Assembly: GCA_034509495.1 (NCBI GenBank)
Contig: CM067506.1
Span: forward strand, 17,931,328 to 17,995,327
Length of the DNA stretch: 64,000 nucleotides
Source of the DNA: Acestrorhynchus altus
Lineage: Eukaryota > Chordata > Actinopteri > Characiformes > Acestrorhynchidae
Reading direction: 5' to 3'
Under the pieces are notes generated by a model. The model ran no database searches. It worked only from the letters and a program-made list of their open reading frames with translations, and was not told the DNA's origin. This document shows, piece by piece, positions 14,531 through 25,467 of this stretch. How positions within the stretch are numbered: the first letter of the stretch is position 1; every line of letters begins with the position of its first letter. Made by a program: the position numbers and the translations under genes.

Positions 14531-15104
14531 CCAACCCTGTTTTTTATTTTTATTGTATATTTTTGTTCCCTTCTGTGGACATTGGCCAATGGTCACAAGG
14601 CCTGATTCACATAGTATCTTGGATTCCAATAACAGAGTCTGGAGGTGAGTGATGCTCTCCAGGACCAACACCATATATTTTCTCAAAGTCAGCACTGCAT
14701 TTTAACAGCATTGAATAGGTATTTTGCTAATGAGCTAAGTTTATGTAAATGTTGGGGACATAAAAAAATCAAGACTTTTACAAAATGTTTTGGTGTTTTG
14801 GAATTGTCCCATTTTCCATTCCTGTTTTGGTTATTCAGTTTTTTTTTCATTTATTTTCTTTGTTTTGTGTTATTGTTTTGAAGAAGGACAGGACAGTGTT
14901 TAAGATTCATTTCCATTCCTTCCATTCACCAAAGGCTGTGCCTCCACTTACATTTCACTGGAGGTACAAGCTTTATGTAGCTTAACTCATTGAACCCCAC
15001 ATCTGCACTTTGCATGCAATTACATTAAGTACAAGATTTTCCCTCCTTAACAATGGAGGTCTCATCAGTGTGTGTTAAATGATCAGAATTAGCAAATAAT
15101 CCAG
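14531..15104. other. Unassigned non-coding sequence
   Basis: T-rich DNA (14,820-14,880) with no recognised gene or repeat. Confidence 0.5.
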
Positions 15105-15740
15105 TTTGGAAAATAGCTCAAATTCACTCATTTCCAAATGAACTAAATCCCGGTTTAAATACCAACACTAAAGTGAGTGTTTACTGCTCTGTCCACCTGT
15201 ACATGCTTGACCTGCATGCAGACTCTGACTGATCAGTGACATCACTAACCCAGATATTGGGTTATAAAGAAAAATGAGAAGGGAGGAGCTGTTTGCTCTC
15301 TCTTTTTCCCCTCACATAGTGTTCAAATTTCAGAATAAAAGTCATAAGAATGGATAATACTGATACATATATAAATATCAAAAATAATAAAGACCATTCA
15401 GGTTGTTTTTTTATTTTATTTGGACTACTGTCAAGTAGTTTGAGGAACTTATTATTATAAATATCCTCATAAATATTATCATTACAAATAACTCAGCCTT
15501 TAAAACACTCTGGATGATTAATTCTCAACATGATTTCTGAGATATAAAGTGTTTTTAAGTCCATATAAACAAAGAAAATAAACAAATTTAAATAAAAATG
15601 TATTTTTACATCTCAAATGAAGACAAATTTGAGTAGCCTTGAATCTCCTGAAAATAATAAATGCCATGAATTTATGTTTCCTATAAACACTATATATCCC
15701 ACATCCCACAATATTGGCCTAGGGTTCTAAAGGTTAAAAC
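15105..15740 (-). repeat. Unnamed interspersed repeat (family X), copy 1, near full length
   Basis: Read on the minus strand it begins TTTAACCTTTAGAACCCTAG at about 15,737 and ends near AAACTGGATT at about 15,105. The same order of blocks occurs at 31,610, 41,395 and 43,545 (plus) and in part at 29,690 (minus). Shared markers are the TTAACCTTTAGAA end, GTGGGATGT, ATCTCCTGAAAATAATAA, and a CTGCATGCAG block next to a short GC-richer stretch. No open frame, no poly(A) tail and no clear terminal inverted repeat are visible. I do not recognise the family. Confidence 0.75.
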
Positions 15741-17494
15741 CATTACCTCAAGATTCCCAAATTATTAATAACTTGGTAATAACAAACCACATTGATACAA
15801 ATGCACAGGTAAAATGTTCTTCAGGGGTGAGCAGATGAAGCTGCACAGCTAGCATAGTCAAATACTGTTGTAATACACATAGTATTCCTTTATATTGTCT
15901 TTGTGGGTTTCAGGGTTGAAGCCAATTTTAGGATACACTGCTGTTATTCATTAATCTCTTTCAAACTAGAAAGTCCATGAAAATGGGAATTTATTATAAT
16001 GAGGCAGCCCTTCCAATAAGGACAGGTGTTGGTGTTAAACAACACAAACATGCATGTGTGAAGTGCTAATTGATTTTGTTCCAGGGTTTTGACTTCTAGT
16101 TTTAGGGCTGAATGGTATTTTTTGGGCTCTCAGTGGAGAATGTGATTGCTTTCTTTTTAAGTCTTTGAAAGTTACACAAGGTATCCTTACCTTTCAATAT
16201 TTAAATGAATAATAGTTTTTTCAGGTGAGGTGGTGATTGCATTTTAGGAGGTCTGCTTTCTGTTGCTATGAATGTGGATCTTCCGGATGTAACAGCACCC
16301 CAAACTATAGGCCACTTACTGTAAAACAATTCAGAGCTTTGTTGTTTAAAGAAGTAGCCCAAGGATTTTCCCTAAGGGACGCTTTATCCTCCCTAGTATT
16401 GTAATAATAGCAAGTCTGTCTGGTTATATCTGATGCTGCAGACTTCCCAAACAAGGCCAGACTAATGCTTTATTCATTCACCCACGTGTCCTTTTAGTTA
16501 CACATGAATTGCTGAGTTGTTGTTTTTGCATTTGCAGTTTTGTAATGGAGAGTGCAGCTGACACTCTCATGCATTCTTGTTCTCCTATCGTCAACTTTTC
16601 TACACAAAAATTACTGCTTTTGAGCAACGTGACCACCATCCACCACTGCCCCCAGCCCCCTGTCTCAAGGATTTGTGGTTGCATTGATCAGTGCCTGTCT
16701 CACCTCCTAATTACTATGTTTTTCACCTCCCCCTGGAGACACCTTTCTGTTAGGCTGTGTTTAAAAGTGGAGAGAACTCAGAAACAGAGAGCTAATGAAG
16801 CTCTCGGAGGAGTTCAGTCACATTTCAGCAGGTTCACATGCTTTAGAGGAGCTTATGAATTTTAGAGTGTATTATTTAAAGAACTTCTGAAGAGCTGATT
16901 TTGGTATATTCTGTGCACATATTGTGTGCACATTCAGTGTATAATGAGAGGGGAGGGGGTGAGTGTTACCTTGCAAAATTAAGTGACCTGGTGAAATTCA
17001 GGTCCTTTCCTCTTGCAATTTGGTGGAGGGACAATTCATTGGATATTGGTGAGGACATGCCAATCCACCAGCTCTAATTCTATGAACAGGAATCAAATTT
17101 TTGGGGAAGACATTTCAGTTATCACTGCATACTGGTGGGGATGTGTCACCTCCATCCAAGCTAAAACTGCACCCTTGCTTCAGTGCATTAACATTAAAGA
17201 GTTTTTACTTAGTATGCACCCCAAGGTTCAGACTGAGATTTGAATCTTTGCCCTGGCAAGCAAATCTTGGACATCTATTTATCAAGTAAGTCTGATAGTC
17301 AGAACACATTTGTGTAAGTGTATTATGGCATGAACAAAGGAGATTTCTGATGAGTTCAGAAGTACAGAATAATATATGTTCTTCAGAAGAATATTCCTGC
17401 CTATCTTGAGTTTGCTAATGGACAAGTCAGCAATATTTTTTGGTTGAGACCAAAATAGATATTTTTGCTTAAATAAGAAACATTATGTTTGGAC
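15741..17494. other. Unassigned non-coding sequence
   Basis: No exon or repeat is recognised. The plus-strand frame 16,509-16,865 (118 codons) overlaps minus-strand frames and shows no domain. Confidence 0.5.
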
Positions 17495-17740
17495 AAAGGA
17501 CAGAAACTGCATTCCAGCATTAAAGCTTATCCCTTCTGTGAAGTACAGCGGTGGTAATATCATGGTTTTGACCTGTTTTGCTGCTTCTGGGCCAGAATGG
17601 TTTGCCATCATTGATGGAACAATAAATTCTCAATTATTGCAGGAAATTCTTAAGAAAAAATTCTAACCATAATCCAATAGAATTAAAAGGACCTGAAGCA
17701 AGCAGGTCATGGGAGGAAAGCAACTAACATAACAGTTTTA
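17495..17740 (+). mobile_element. Tc1-like transposase fragment
   Basis: The plus strand reads KYSGGNIMVLTCFAASG and then IIDGTINSQLLQ, which is the central catalytic-domain region of a Tc1-like transposase. Flanking parts and the terminal repeats are missing or unrecognisable. Confidence 0.65.
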
Positions 17741-17914
17741 GGTCAGATATAGGTTCCCATTTGACCTAACGTTCAACCACCACTAATATATATGATGCAT
17801 GAATACACAAACATCATATGTCATTAAATGTGAGATTTTGAACCCAACTAACCATATTTAGTCAATAAAGCCTTTCTCTTCTAAATACAGATCTCCCTTT
17901 TTCATTTCACAGTT

Positions 17915-18243
17915 TTTATTAATAGAGTGAGAGAGACAGACACACAGCTGTGCTACACAGATTAAAGTCCATCCATTTTTAAAGTGTGCTTAAGTCAGAA
18001 GTGGTGATGTGGGCTCCCTGCTGAGTGTGTGTGGAGTGTGAGGGGGCTGGTGAGAGCACTGCGCTGGCTGGGCTTGGGCAGGGTGCTCAGGCGGAAGGGC
18101 ATGGAGGGTGAAGAGGAGGAGGCTCTATAAACAGATGCTCTCAAGCCTCTGCCCCTGTCTCTTCTCATCAGTGCAACGGCCAGAGTGCTGCTGCAGTCCA
18201 CTGCACCATCCTGCGCTTCTTTATCAGCAACTGACTCCAAACT
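17915..18243 (-). CDS. Candidate 3'-terminal exon, unidentified protein
   Basis: On the minus strand an open frame runs from about 18,243 to a TGA at 17,995-17,997 (about 81 codons). It has no ATG start. Its second half is strongly biased to G or C at third positions (the CTGAGCACCCTGCCCAAGCC region) and rich in Ser, Pro, Arg and His, including SVYRASSSSPSMPFRLS, unlike the surrounding AT-rich DNA. An AATAAA lies on the same strand at 17,915-17,920, 74 bases past the stop. This is the picture of a last coding exon with a short 3' UTR. Against it, no good pyrimidine-rich splice acceptor is visible at the upstream edge, where the frame closes at a TAA near 18,260. I do not recognise the protein. 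It could also be a decayed retrocopy or a chance frame. Confidence 0.35.
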
Positions 18244-18299
18244 CCCACCCCCATCTTACCTCTCAATTAACACTTCTCTTAAGTGTATCATAGTGTATA

Positions 18300-19972
18300 A
18301 CCATAAACTGCTTTTCTTATGCTTTGTTTGAGTGTTTCTCATTTAGAGAACAAAAAACATATTTTTATTAACATTTGAATTAAACCCAAATCATCAAATG
18401 AACGAGTAAACATCAGAGAGCTCAGAAGAGTAGAACTGAATATGTTGATACAGAACAGAAATTGAATGTTAAAGCAGGCAATTCATTGTGTATTAGAATA
18501 TAATCTGAATGTATAGCAAAATGACACCATTGCTCTCTGCTGGAACTGAAGCCCCACGTCTCAAACCTGCTGACTTGTTAAGTCTCGGCTCTGTCTCTGT
18601 CTGCCCCATGTACTCAGGACCTTCTTTTCAAACCACTTGATGAACCGTGCACCTAAGACAGTATAGTCCGCTCATCTGCTACATAGAGTTTTGTTCCTCT
18701 TGAAAGCAGACTTTTTAGCTATTAGAATTCAGTCTTTACAAAAATACACTTAATTCATACATGTATGAGCTTGTGTGCAAAATCACTACTCAAGATGGTT
18801 CTGGGGGCAGCTCTGCCTCTGAGGCAAAACCACTGCCATTGGTTCAGAGAACGACCAATTAACAATAACCAGTAGGAGCTATGGAGACGTATCTTCCTCA
18901 GATCTTTATATGTGGATTCATTGCATGAAAGGTGTGCAAATCAGTTTGAGATTATGTTTTTTGTTTCAAGAAATTATTTTTATATGGTGTTGGCAGAACA
19001 ACTAAAATAGTACACTACGGAATTAACTGCATCCAATTTAGAACATTTAGAGAACATAGAGAACATAGAGTGGCGGAAAGACCCAAAGTGAAGGATGGCA
19101 GGGCAGTTGGTGTACTGCTGGTATAGTAAGAGAGGACGCTGTACCAGTCAGTGCTGTGAACCTTAGCCAATGAAAAGAGCAGGTTGAGCTGAGGAGCTAG
19201 ACATGCAGAGCAAGTGCTGGATGATGGATCCTTGAATGTCCTAAGGGCATTGACAGTGTGGTGGACAGTGGAGATTGTGGAAAGTACAGTGGGGACATCA
19301 CTCCCAGTTGCAGTCAGTTTACTGGGTTTATTGAGTATTTTGGTCTCTGGAGACTGGCTTGCCCAATGGTGGCCCTGTGAGGGAGAAACTGTGTTGGGTA
19401 AGGAGGCCAAACGTACTGTTGAGGCTGGAGAAGCTTGCTGTCAATGTGTGGGCAACTTGCAACACACTCTACAAGCTGAAGCTTTGGCTACAGAAAGGCT
19501 GCAGCGATTGGCTGTTTTTGTCTCACGTCTACTTAACTTGTCCTCAAAAAACCTAAAACTTTTCTGCAGCTGGTCTCCTCCTTCTCACACGTTTGGGAGT
19601 TAACCAGAAGAGAAGAGTGAGAAGAGCGTTTAGAAGTAGGATTGTCCTCACATGTCCTTGGTTCAAGCCTCTGGTCCATGATGATGAAATGTGTTTGCTG
19701 CATTTGCTTCTCTCAGTGTCCTCCAGAGACCTTGCATATTCTCAGTAACTAAAAGTCAAAGCTCAGTGCGCTCCATCTACCACATTTCTGTCACTTTGAT
19801 GATGGTGGTGTTTTGCAAGTCAGTCGCCAAAATACCACTGAGCATTGACCTGCAAGCAGCGTGAGTGTGTAGCTTGCTTAAGAGTGGAAGTAAGTGACCA
19901 CATTTCTACATTACATAAAGAGCCATGTTTGAAAAGGAGTTTGTTTCTAAAAAACATTGTCATAAAGGTTAA
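18300..19972. other. Unassigned, with two overlapping medium-length open frames
   Basis: A plus-strand frame (19,214-19,603, 129 codons) and a minus-strand frame (19,015-19,410, 131 codons) overlap. The plus frame contains a plausible amphipathic stretch (VGNLQHTLQAEALATERL), but no domain, splice site or repeat family is recognised on either strand. The rest shows nothing. Confidence 0.4.
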
Positions 19973-20797
19973 ATAGTGTATCTGGAAAGTATTCAAAGCG
20001 CTTCACTTTCTGTATATTTTGTTGTGTTTCAGCCTCATGCCAAAATGGATTAAATCATTTTTTTCTATACACAAAACCCCACAATGACAAAGTGAGACAA
20101 TTTGCTTGAAACTTTGCAAATGTCTGAAAAATAAAACACAAAAATATAAACATGTACAGTAAGCATTCACAGCCTTTGCCATGACATTCAAAATGGAGCT
20201 CAAATACATCTTGTTTCCACTGTTCATCCTTCAGATGTTTCTACAGCTTGACTGGACACTTGTGGTAAATTCAGTTGATTGGACATGATTTGGAAAGGCA
20301 CACCTGTTTAAAAAGGTCCCATAGTAGATGGCCATGAAGTCTATGGAATTGTCTGTAGATCTCTGAGACAGGATGGTATCGAGACACAGATCTGGGGAAG
20401 GGTACAGAAAAAATTCTCTTTGGAACCACAAGGACTCTTCCTAGAGCTGGCCAAACTGAGTGATTGTGGTAGTAGCGGCTTACTCAGGGAGGTGACCAAG
20501 AACACAGAGCTTCAACATCGATCTGTGGAGAGAGGAGAACCTTCCAGAAGGACAACCATTTCTTCATTTCTCCTTAGTAAAAGGCACATGACAGCCCATC
20601 TTTAGTTTACCGCAAGGCACCTAAAGTCCTCTCAGACAACTCACAGAGAAAAAAAATGATCTTGTCTGATGAAACAAGAAGGAACTCTTTGGCCTCAATG
20701 CCAAAAGTAATATCTGGAGGAAACCAGGCATTGATCATCACCTAGCCCATTCCTACAGTGAAGCATGGTGGTGTGAATATTTTTGGGATGCGCTGTA
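19973..20797 (+). mobile_element. Tc1-like transposon, internally deleted with both ends kept
   Basis: The left end (TCTGGAAAGTATTCAAAGCG) and the right end (GTGAATATTTTTGGGATGCG, ending CGCTGTA) are the two terminal repeats of a widespread teleost Tc1 family. The interior follows the family up to the AGCATGGTGG segment at 20,762, then jumps straight to the right terminal repeat, so the 3' half of the transposase gene is deleted. The remaining coding part has stops and a frameshift near ACCTTCCAGAAGGACAACC. It is a non-autonomous relative of the copies at 45,388 and 50,808. Confidence 0.85.
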
Positions 20798-20869
20798 TAG
20801 CATTTATAAGAATCTTCTTAGAATCTTCATATAACCATTATATTGTTTCTTCCTTTTCTTCAAGACAGG

Positions 20870-21490
20870 AATAATAATGTCATAATAATATCAATTTCAT
20901 GGCCAGCAGTTCTTTATCTCCTATACCATTATTTATCACCATAGTGATAGGAGTACGTTTGTGTGAAAAGAAAGCGATAGGGTTCAGTTTCCTTGGGTTG
21001 CCTACACATTGGGACAGTATGGCCCCTACACTACACATCGGAGGCATCGGCTTTAACTAAAGATTGTTGGGTAGGATTGGAGTGATAAGTATGGGAGCTG
21101 AAGTAAAAGCAGTTTCCTAAGCTACAAAAGCCTAGTGAGCTTGGGGTGTCAAGTGTAACAACTTGGTGTTACCCTTCAAGAGAGCAGTCGGGGGGCCACA
21201 AGTGTACTATTGCCCCAAATAAACCATCTGTAGAAATTTGCAAAAAAAGCTTTGTAACCGCTTTATGCTTGTAGGAACAGGCAACCAAACCACAGCCTTT
21301 ACAGTCATCCATGACTACACACTCTGGGCTTATGGAATAACCTAGTAATGTTGTTGTAGACCCACGAAACTTGTATTTTCTCCCTTAATGTACAACTGAT
21401 GCTCCAGCACATGAGTCAGGACCTAACAGATGTGCTGAATATGTAATTCGAATGTGGGAGAGTACACAAGAATGTCATTGAGGTAGACTA
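20870..21490 (-). mobile_element. Ty3/Gypsy retrotransposon pol relic (RT to RNase H)
   Basis: On the minus strand, starting near 21,490, the reading IVYLNDILVYSP corresponds to the reverse transcriptase active-site box (usual form YLDDIL; here the first Asp is Asn). It continues with VLEHQLYIKG, then in a shifted frame WLPVPTSIKRLQSF, then APLTALLKGN, then VKADASDV and VGAILSQ, the start of the RNase H domain, and finally KELLAMKL. Several stops and at least two frameshifts interrupt it. Neither LTR nor integrase is visible nearby. It is an old fragment, cut on its upstream side by the MITE at 21,495. Confidence 0.8.
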
Positions 21491-21494
21491 TTTT

Positions 21495-21560
21495 TTTTAC
21501 CAAAAATGGTTCTTCAAGGGCATCACTAAGAACGATAGTTTTAAGAGTCTAAAGCTAAGA
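21495..21560. mobile_element. GGTTCTT-type MITE fragment
   Basis: AAAATGGTTCTTCAAGGGCA and AGAACGATAGTTTTAAGAGT match a short fish MITE whose other copies lie at 39,842, 54,670 and 61,935. It sits directly against the Gypsy pol relic. Confidence 0.55.
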
Positions 21561-22929
21561 TTTTGTTCACACTCAAGTCTGGAATGAGTAAGCTAAAATC
21601 AATCTGTCCCAGGAAAGTTAAGGTTTCAGATATTTAACATATCTGAAAGCAGCTGGCCAACCTGAGGTCCAAGTTGTGATCCAAACCGTGGAAGAGTGTT
21701 TAAGTGTGTGCTGCCTGTGTTTCTACATGCATCTGTGCATCATCCAGACCCTCATTCACTGTTCCCGCTATGATGGCCAAGCATAACGTTTCCACAGCTG
21801 CTGGACAAGCTGCTGCTGCTGAGCTCAGAAAGGTCTGCTGGCCAGCAGCACAGCTCAGGCCTAAACTTTAGTGCAGGAATAGCTGGCTGGAGTGCTTAGC
21901 CCACTTCCAACGTTACATCACCCAGCGATGCTGTGTCCTCGCACGTAATTTCAGCCACTCTCACTAATCCGGCTGAATGAGCTGGAGAGGACAAATCCAC
22001 TGTCCTTCATTTCCCCAACGAACTAGCTCATCTGCAGGTTGACATGCCTTCTGCAGACACGCTCACTTCTCTGATAGACCAGGTTTTCTCATACTGTGTG
22101 TATTGTTGTATTATTCTGTCTCTTATGGGTGGGCCACTCATGAACGTGACATCAGAACATTTGGCGGAGGAAATTATTTGTGGTCCTCTTGTGTCCTTGT
22201 AACGTTTGCACATTAAAGGGCACGTGTTACAGAGCAGAAGTCCACATGACTTCACCCAGCTTGACCTTGACCTTTGCATATGTCTACAAAGAGAAACACA
22301 GAGAAAGGTTACATTCTCAGCAATACACATATTTATTTTTTACATTTTATTTATGTTGTAACTCCTTTTGTTGCTTAATATAAGAATTTTCTTTAAGGAT
22401 TCCATCAAAGAATGCTTATCTATTGTGAAGAAATAGTTTAACAACGCAAAGCATCATTTGAAAATGTGAAAATGGTTCATTAAATTGTTTTTAAATTATA
22501 TAGAACAATTGACTTTACTGACAGGCTCTGGAAAAACCCTCCTTAAGGGTGAAAAGGACCCTGAACATAAATGTACATATTGACCCACTGTGCTTGCAGA
22601 GAGGTTTGTCCTCTGCATTCACCCATTCATGCAGCGAAACACACAAAAACATGCTAGTGAATTCACAGACTAGTGGGGAGTGAGCACATGTGCCCAGAGC
22701 AGTGGGCAGCCTTGCTTGGGGGCACTCAGCACACATGCCAGGGAGAATGTGTGAAATCCTGAATTGTGAAATACCCTCCTGGTGCCTAACCAACAGAGCA
22801 AACTGAAATTAAATCTCAAAATGAATTATAAAATAAATATTAACTGTTAAAGTGGAACTAAATATGAAGCAGATATGTACATATATACATATTACAGATA
22901 TATGCATAGATGCCCTTTGGCTTGCTCAC
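21561..22929. other. Unassigned non-coding sequence
   Basis: The 21,700-22,030 stretch is richer in GC than its surroundings and free of simple repeats, but shows no splice-bounded frame. It might be regulatory. Nothing else is recognised. Confidence 0.45.
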
Positions 22930-23058
22930 TAAGGGATCTATCTATTATACTTTGTTCATCTGTTGTTAATCTTTTATAGCTTGATTTCTGTAAAGCTGCT
23001 CTGTGACAACTTCAGTTGTGAAGAGTGCTATACAAATAAATTTTGATTTGATTTGATG
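22930..23058 (+). mobile_element. LINE/SINE 3' tail with (TTTGA)n
   Basis: AAGCTGCTCTGTGACAACTT and AGTGCTATACAAATAAATTT followed by TTTGATTTGATTTGA form the typical tail of a fish retroposon that ends in a pentamer array. The body upstream is too diverged to classify. Confidence 0.6.
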
Positions 23059-23540
23059 CCTCAAACAACAATCATTTTAATATTGTAATGTAGGTCTTTT
23101 TTATGTAAATAAAAAAGTTTACAGTTACAAGTTACAAGTTTTACAGTTATTAGCATAACTGTTTTAGGGGACCCTGACTTTGTTTCCTCCCAGTTTAGAG
23201 CAGTCAGAATATATCAAACTTTTTTTAACTTGAATCTAGTAGGATATACTGGTCAGTGACCCACTCTAAACAGGCCCTGTCAATACTGGGTGCACAGTTT
23301 ATTATTTTACAATCCATTTTAAATGTTGCAGCAACTACATTCAGGTGCAATAAGTGCCTTATATTTGAGCATCATTTAAGGTGGAATGGAAATCTTATGA
23401 AAATCCCAAAGGCTTCACCCAAAAGACCTTTCATTTGTTTTCTGTCAGTGTCAATATGCATCTGCCCAGCAAGACATGTGTTTCAGGGCGTTTTTGGGTT
23501 GAAGTCATATAGTATATCTCTGTGGGGATTAAAAGTAGTG
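23059..23540. other. Unassigned non-coding sequence
   Basis: The plus-strand frame at 23,256-23,567 runs into the hAT element and has no recognisable domain. Confidence 0.5.
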
Positions 23541-23956
23541 AAGGGTTGCTCAACCAGTGGGCTGTGAAGAACTCTCTAGTGTTCCACAGATCCATCCTCA
23601 AGTGGAGACAGGATACATAGTGGGCTGGTAATGCCACTTTAAATCACAAAATGTATATGAAAAAAATTAACATAAATAATCGAGAGCTCAATCATGTTCA
23701 AACTTTAAACATTATAAGCATTAAAAGAAACAAACAAATAAAAACATATTTATTAACATATTCAAAATAAATATGATGTAATTGTATATGTAGATCAAGT
23801 AGTCAACATTTAAGCTATTGTCCAGATCCTAATTCTCATGCTTTTATTGTCAGAGAAATAAAAGATATACATTTTTATATAAAAAGTGTTTTCTTGTGGC
23901 ACATTATGCTAGTTATAGACAGGCCAGCCATGAATTGGAAAAGTTTGAGAACCACA
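23541..23956. mobile_element. hAT-type non-autonomous element, copy 2
   Basis: The left end AGGGTTGCTCAACCAGTGGG and the right end AAAAGTTTGAGAACCAC are hAT-type ends. The segment before the right end (GGCCAGCCATGAATTGGAAA) matches the corresponding part of the copy at 1,200-1,869. No target duplication is visible. The interior is AT-rich and non-coding. Confidence 0.6.
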
Positions 23957-24009
23957 GATCCACAGATATTGCGAGTACCTGTGTTTGTTATTTTGTTTCA
24001 CACTAGCTA

Positions 24010-24039
24010 TATATATATCAGATAGAAGCATATTATGCA

Positions 24040-24100
<61 letters not shown>
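24010..24100. repeat. (TA)n microsatellite
   Basis: A short TA run at 24,010 is followed by a pure TA array of about 29 units from 24,042 to 24,100. Confidence 0.95.
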
Positions 24101-24104
<4 letters not shown>

Positions 24105-25084
24105 GCTGTTAAATGTGATGTTAAGCATGCATGCATCAGCTGAAGCCCCTGAGCACAGTATGCGTGACTGAGATGGCAGTATGAACCCTCTAGAGGGTGA
24201 GGTCAGGCCATATCAAACTTGGTTATCCTCATCCCTCTGGTATGGGAAGTTAGGAACATATGGCGAGCACAAAGCTGGCAGAGCATTCATACAGACTGAT
24301 CCTGATAGAAAATAAAAACCAAGTTGCATAAACTTAGCAGTGCTGTTGCATAATATGGGTGTGTGAGTGTCTGGGGGCGTGCCTGTATTGCCTTATTTTG
24401 TTATCTCTTTTTATCTTTTTATCTCTCGCTTCCACTCCTGTCTATCTCTCTTGTTTTACCCCCAGTTACTTTAAATGGAATCACAGAGGAAGACTCTTTG
24501 TGTCCTATTTCTCCAATTTAGATCGTATCTTCTCCTCTGATGTCAAACATAAACCTGTCCTCCCCCTACAGCGCATCGTTATCTCCTCTCCATATGTCTT
24601 CATTATTTCCTCTTCTCCGACACACTTGCTCTAAGGGCTTTTGAGAATCCCTCCTATCAGCATCTTTCTCTGGGAGCAGAGTGAAATCTGTATATCACCG
24701 ATTTCATTAAGGCATGGCATCTCATCGCCTCTCTGTCCAGTTGAATGGCCTGTGAGAGGTCAGCCTTCTCGTGCCACAACAATGTTTTTTTGTTTTTGTT
24801 TTTTGCTTTTGTGCTTTCATGTGACTGAAATTCATGGATTTCTCATCTGTTAAACTGAGGTTTCTGTTGGAAAGAGTCTCTGCTGAATAGGGAACTGCGG
24901 TTCTTCTTTTTTTCATTTCAGTTATGATTTTTTTAAGAAATCAGGAATTCTTCACTCCAGTTTGGTTCAGATTGATGTACTGAATAACTTTTAAAAATAC
25001 ATTAATGTGATAGATGCCACTGTTTCAATAGTGATAGACTGCAGAAAATAAAACCAATGCATCTTTAAACATCATTTAACATGG
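24101..25084. other. Unassigned non-coding sequence
   Basis: Pyrimidine-rich DNA at 24,390-24,620 contains acceptor-like CCCCCAG and CCCCTACAG sites, but neither is followed by a convincing exon. No repeat is recognised. Confidence 0.45.
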
Positions 25085-25258
25085 GAATGAGAATGTGGGA
25101 GACAGCACCATCTACCCATCCAGAGAGATTATGGCCAATTTTGCTCTCTCAGACTCTGGCTTCCAATGGCAAACAGCATGAACCAGGATTCAAACAAGGA
25201 TCCTCGGATCATAGTGCTAGTTCTTTAGACCACTGAGCCACTCTGAGCCCCTGTGGAA
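25085..25258 (-). mobile_element. tRNA-derived SINE
   Basis: On the minus strand the element starts GAGTGGCTCAGTGGTCTAAA (A-box-like) and continues to TTGTTTGAATCCTGG (B-box-like), about the spacing of a tRNA gene. A tRNA-unrelated body with CCAGAGTCTGAGAGAGC follows. The truncated copy at 37,200-37,300 shares the body. The cloverleaf is degraded, so it is not a tRNA gene. Confidence 0.75.
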
Positions 25259-25467
25259 AAATAAAAAAATGGGCTTTTTTCTCCATTTATACTTTTAAAA
25301 AATTGTTCTTAAAACCAAAAACACAGTTTTCACAAAGATTCCAACATTTGCCAATGATTTTTCATATTATGGCCTTTTGCTGAAGACTTTAATTTAAGAC
25401 AATTATTAGGAAGATATTGGATACACTAATCTACATAATGGGCTTTTCTAATTAATAACACTAAATA

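Noticed and set aside
24390..24620. Exon after the CCCCCAG or CCCCTACAG acceptor-like sites
   Set aside because: The following bases have no sustained coding bias and no donor at a fitting distance.
25085..25258. Genuine tRNA gene on the minus strand
   Set aside because: A and B boxes are degenerate, the acceptor stem does not pair, and the body is shared with another SINE fragment.
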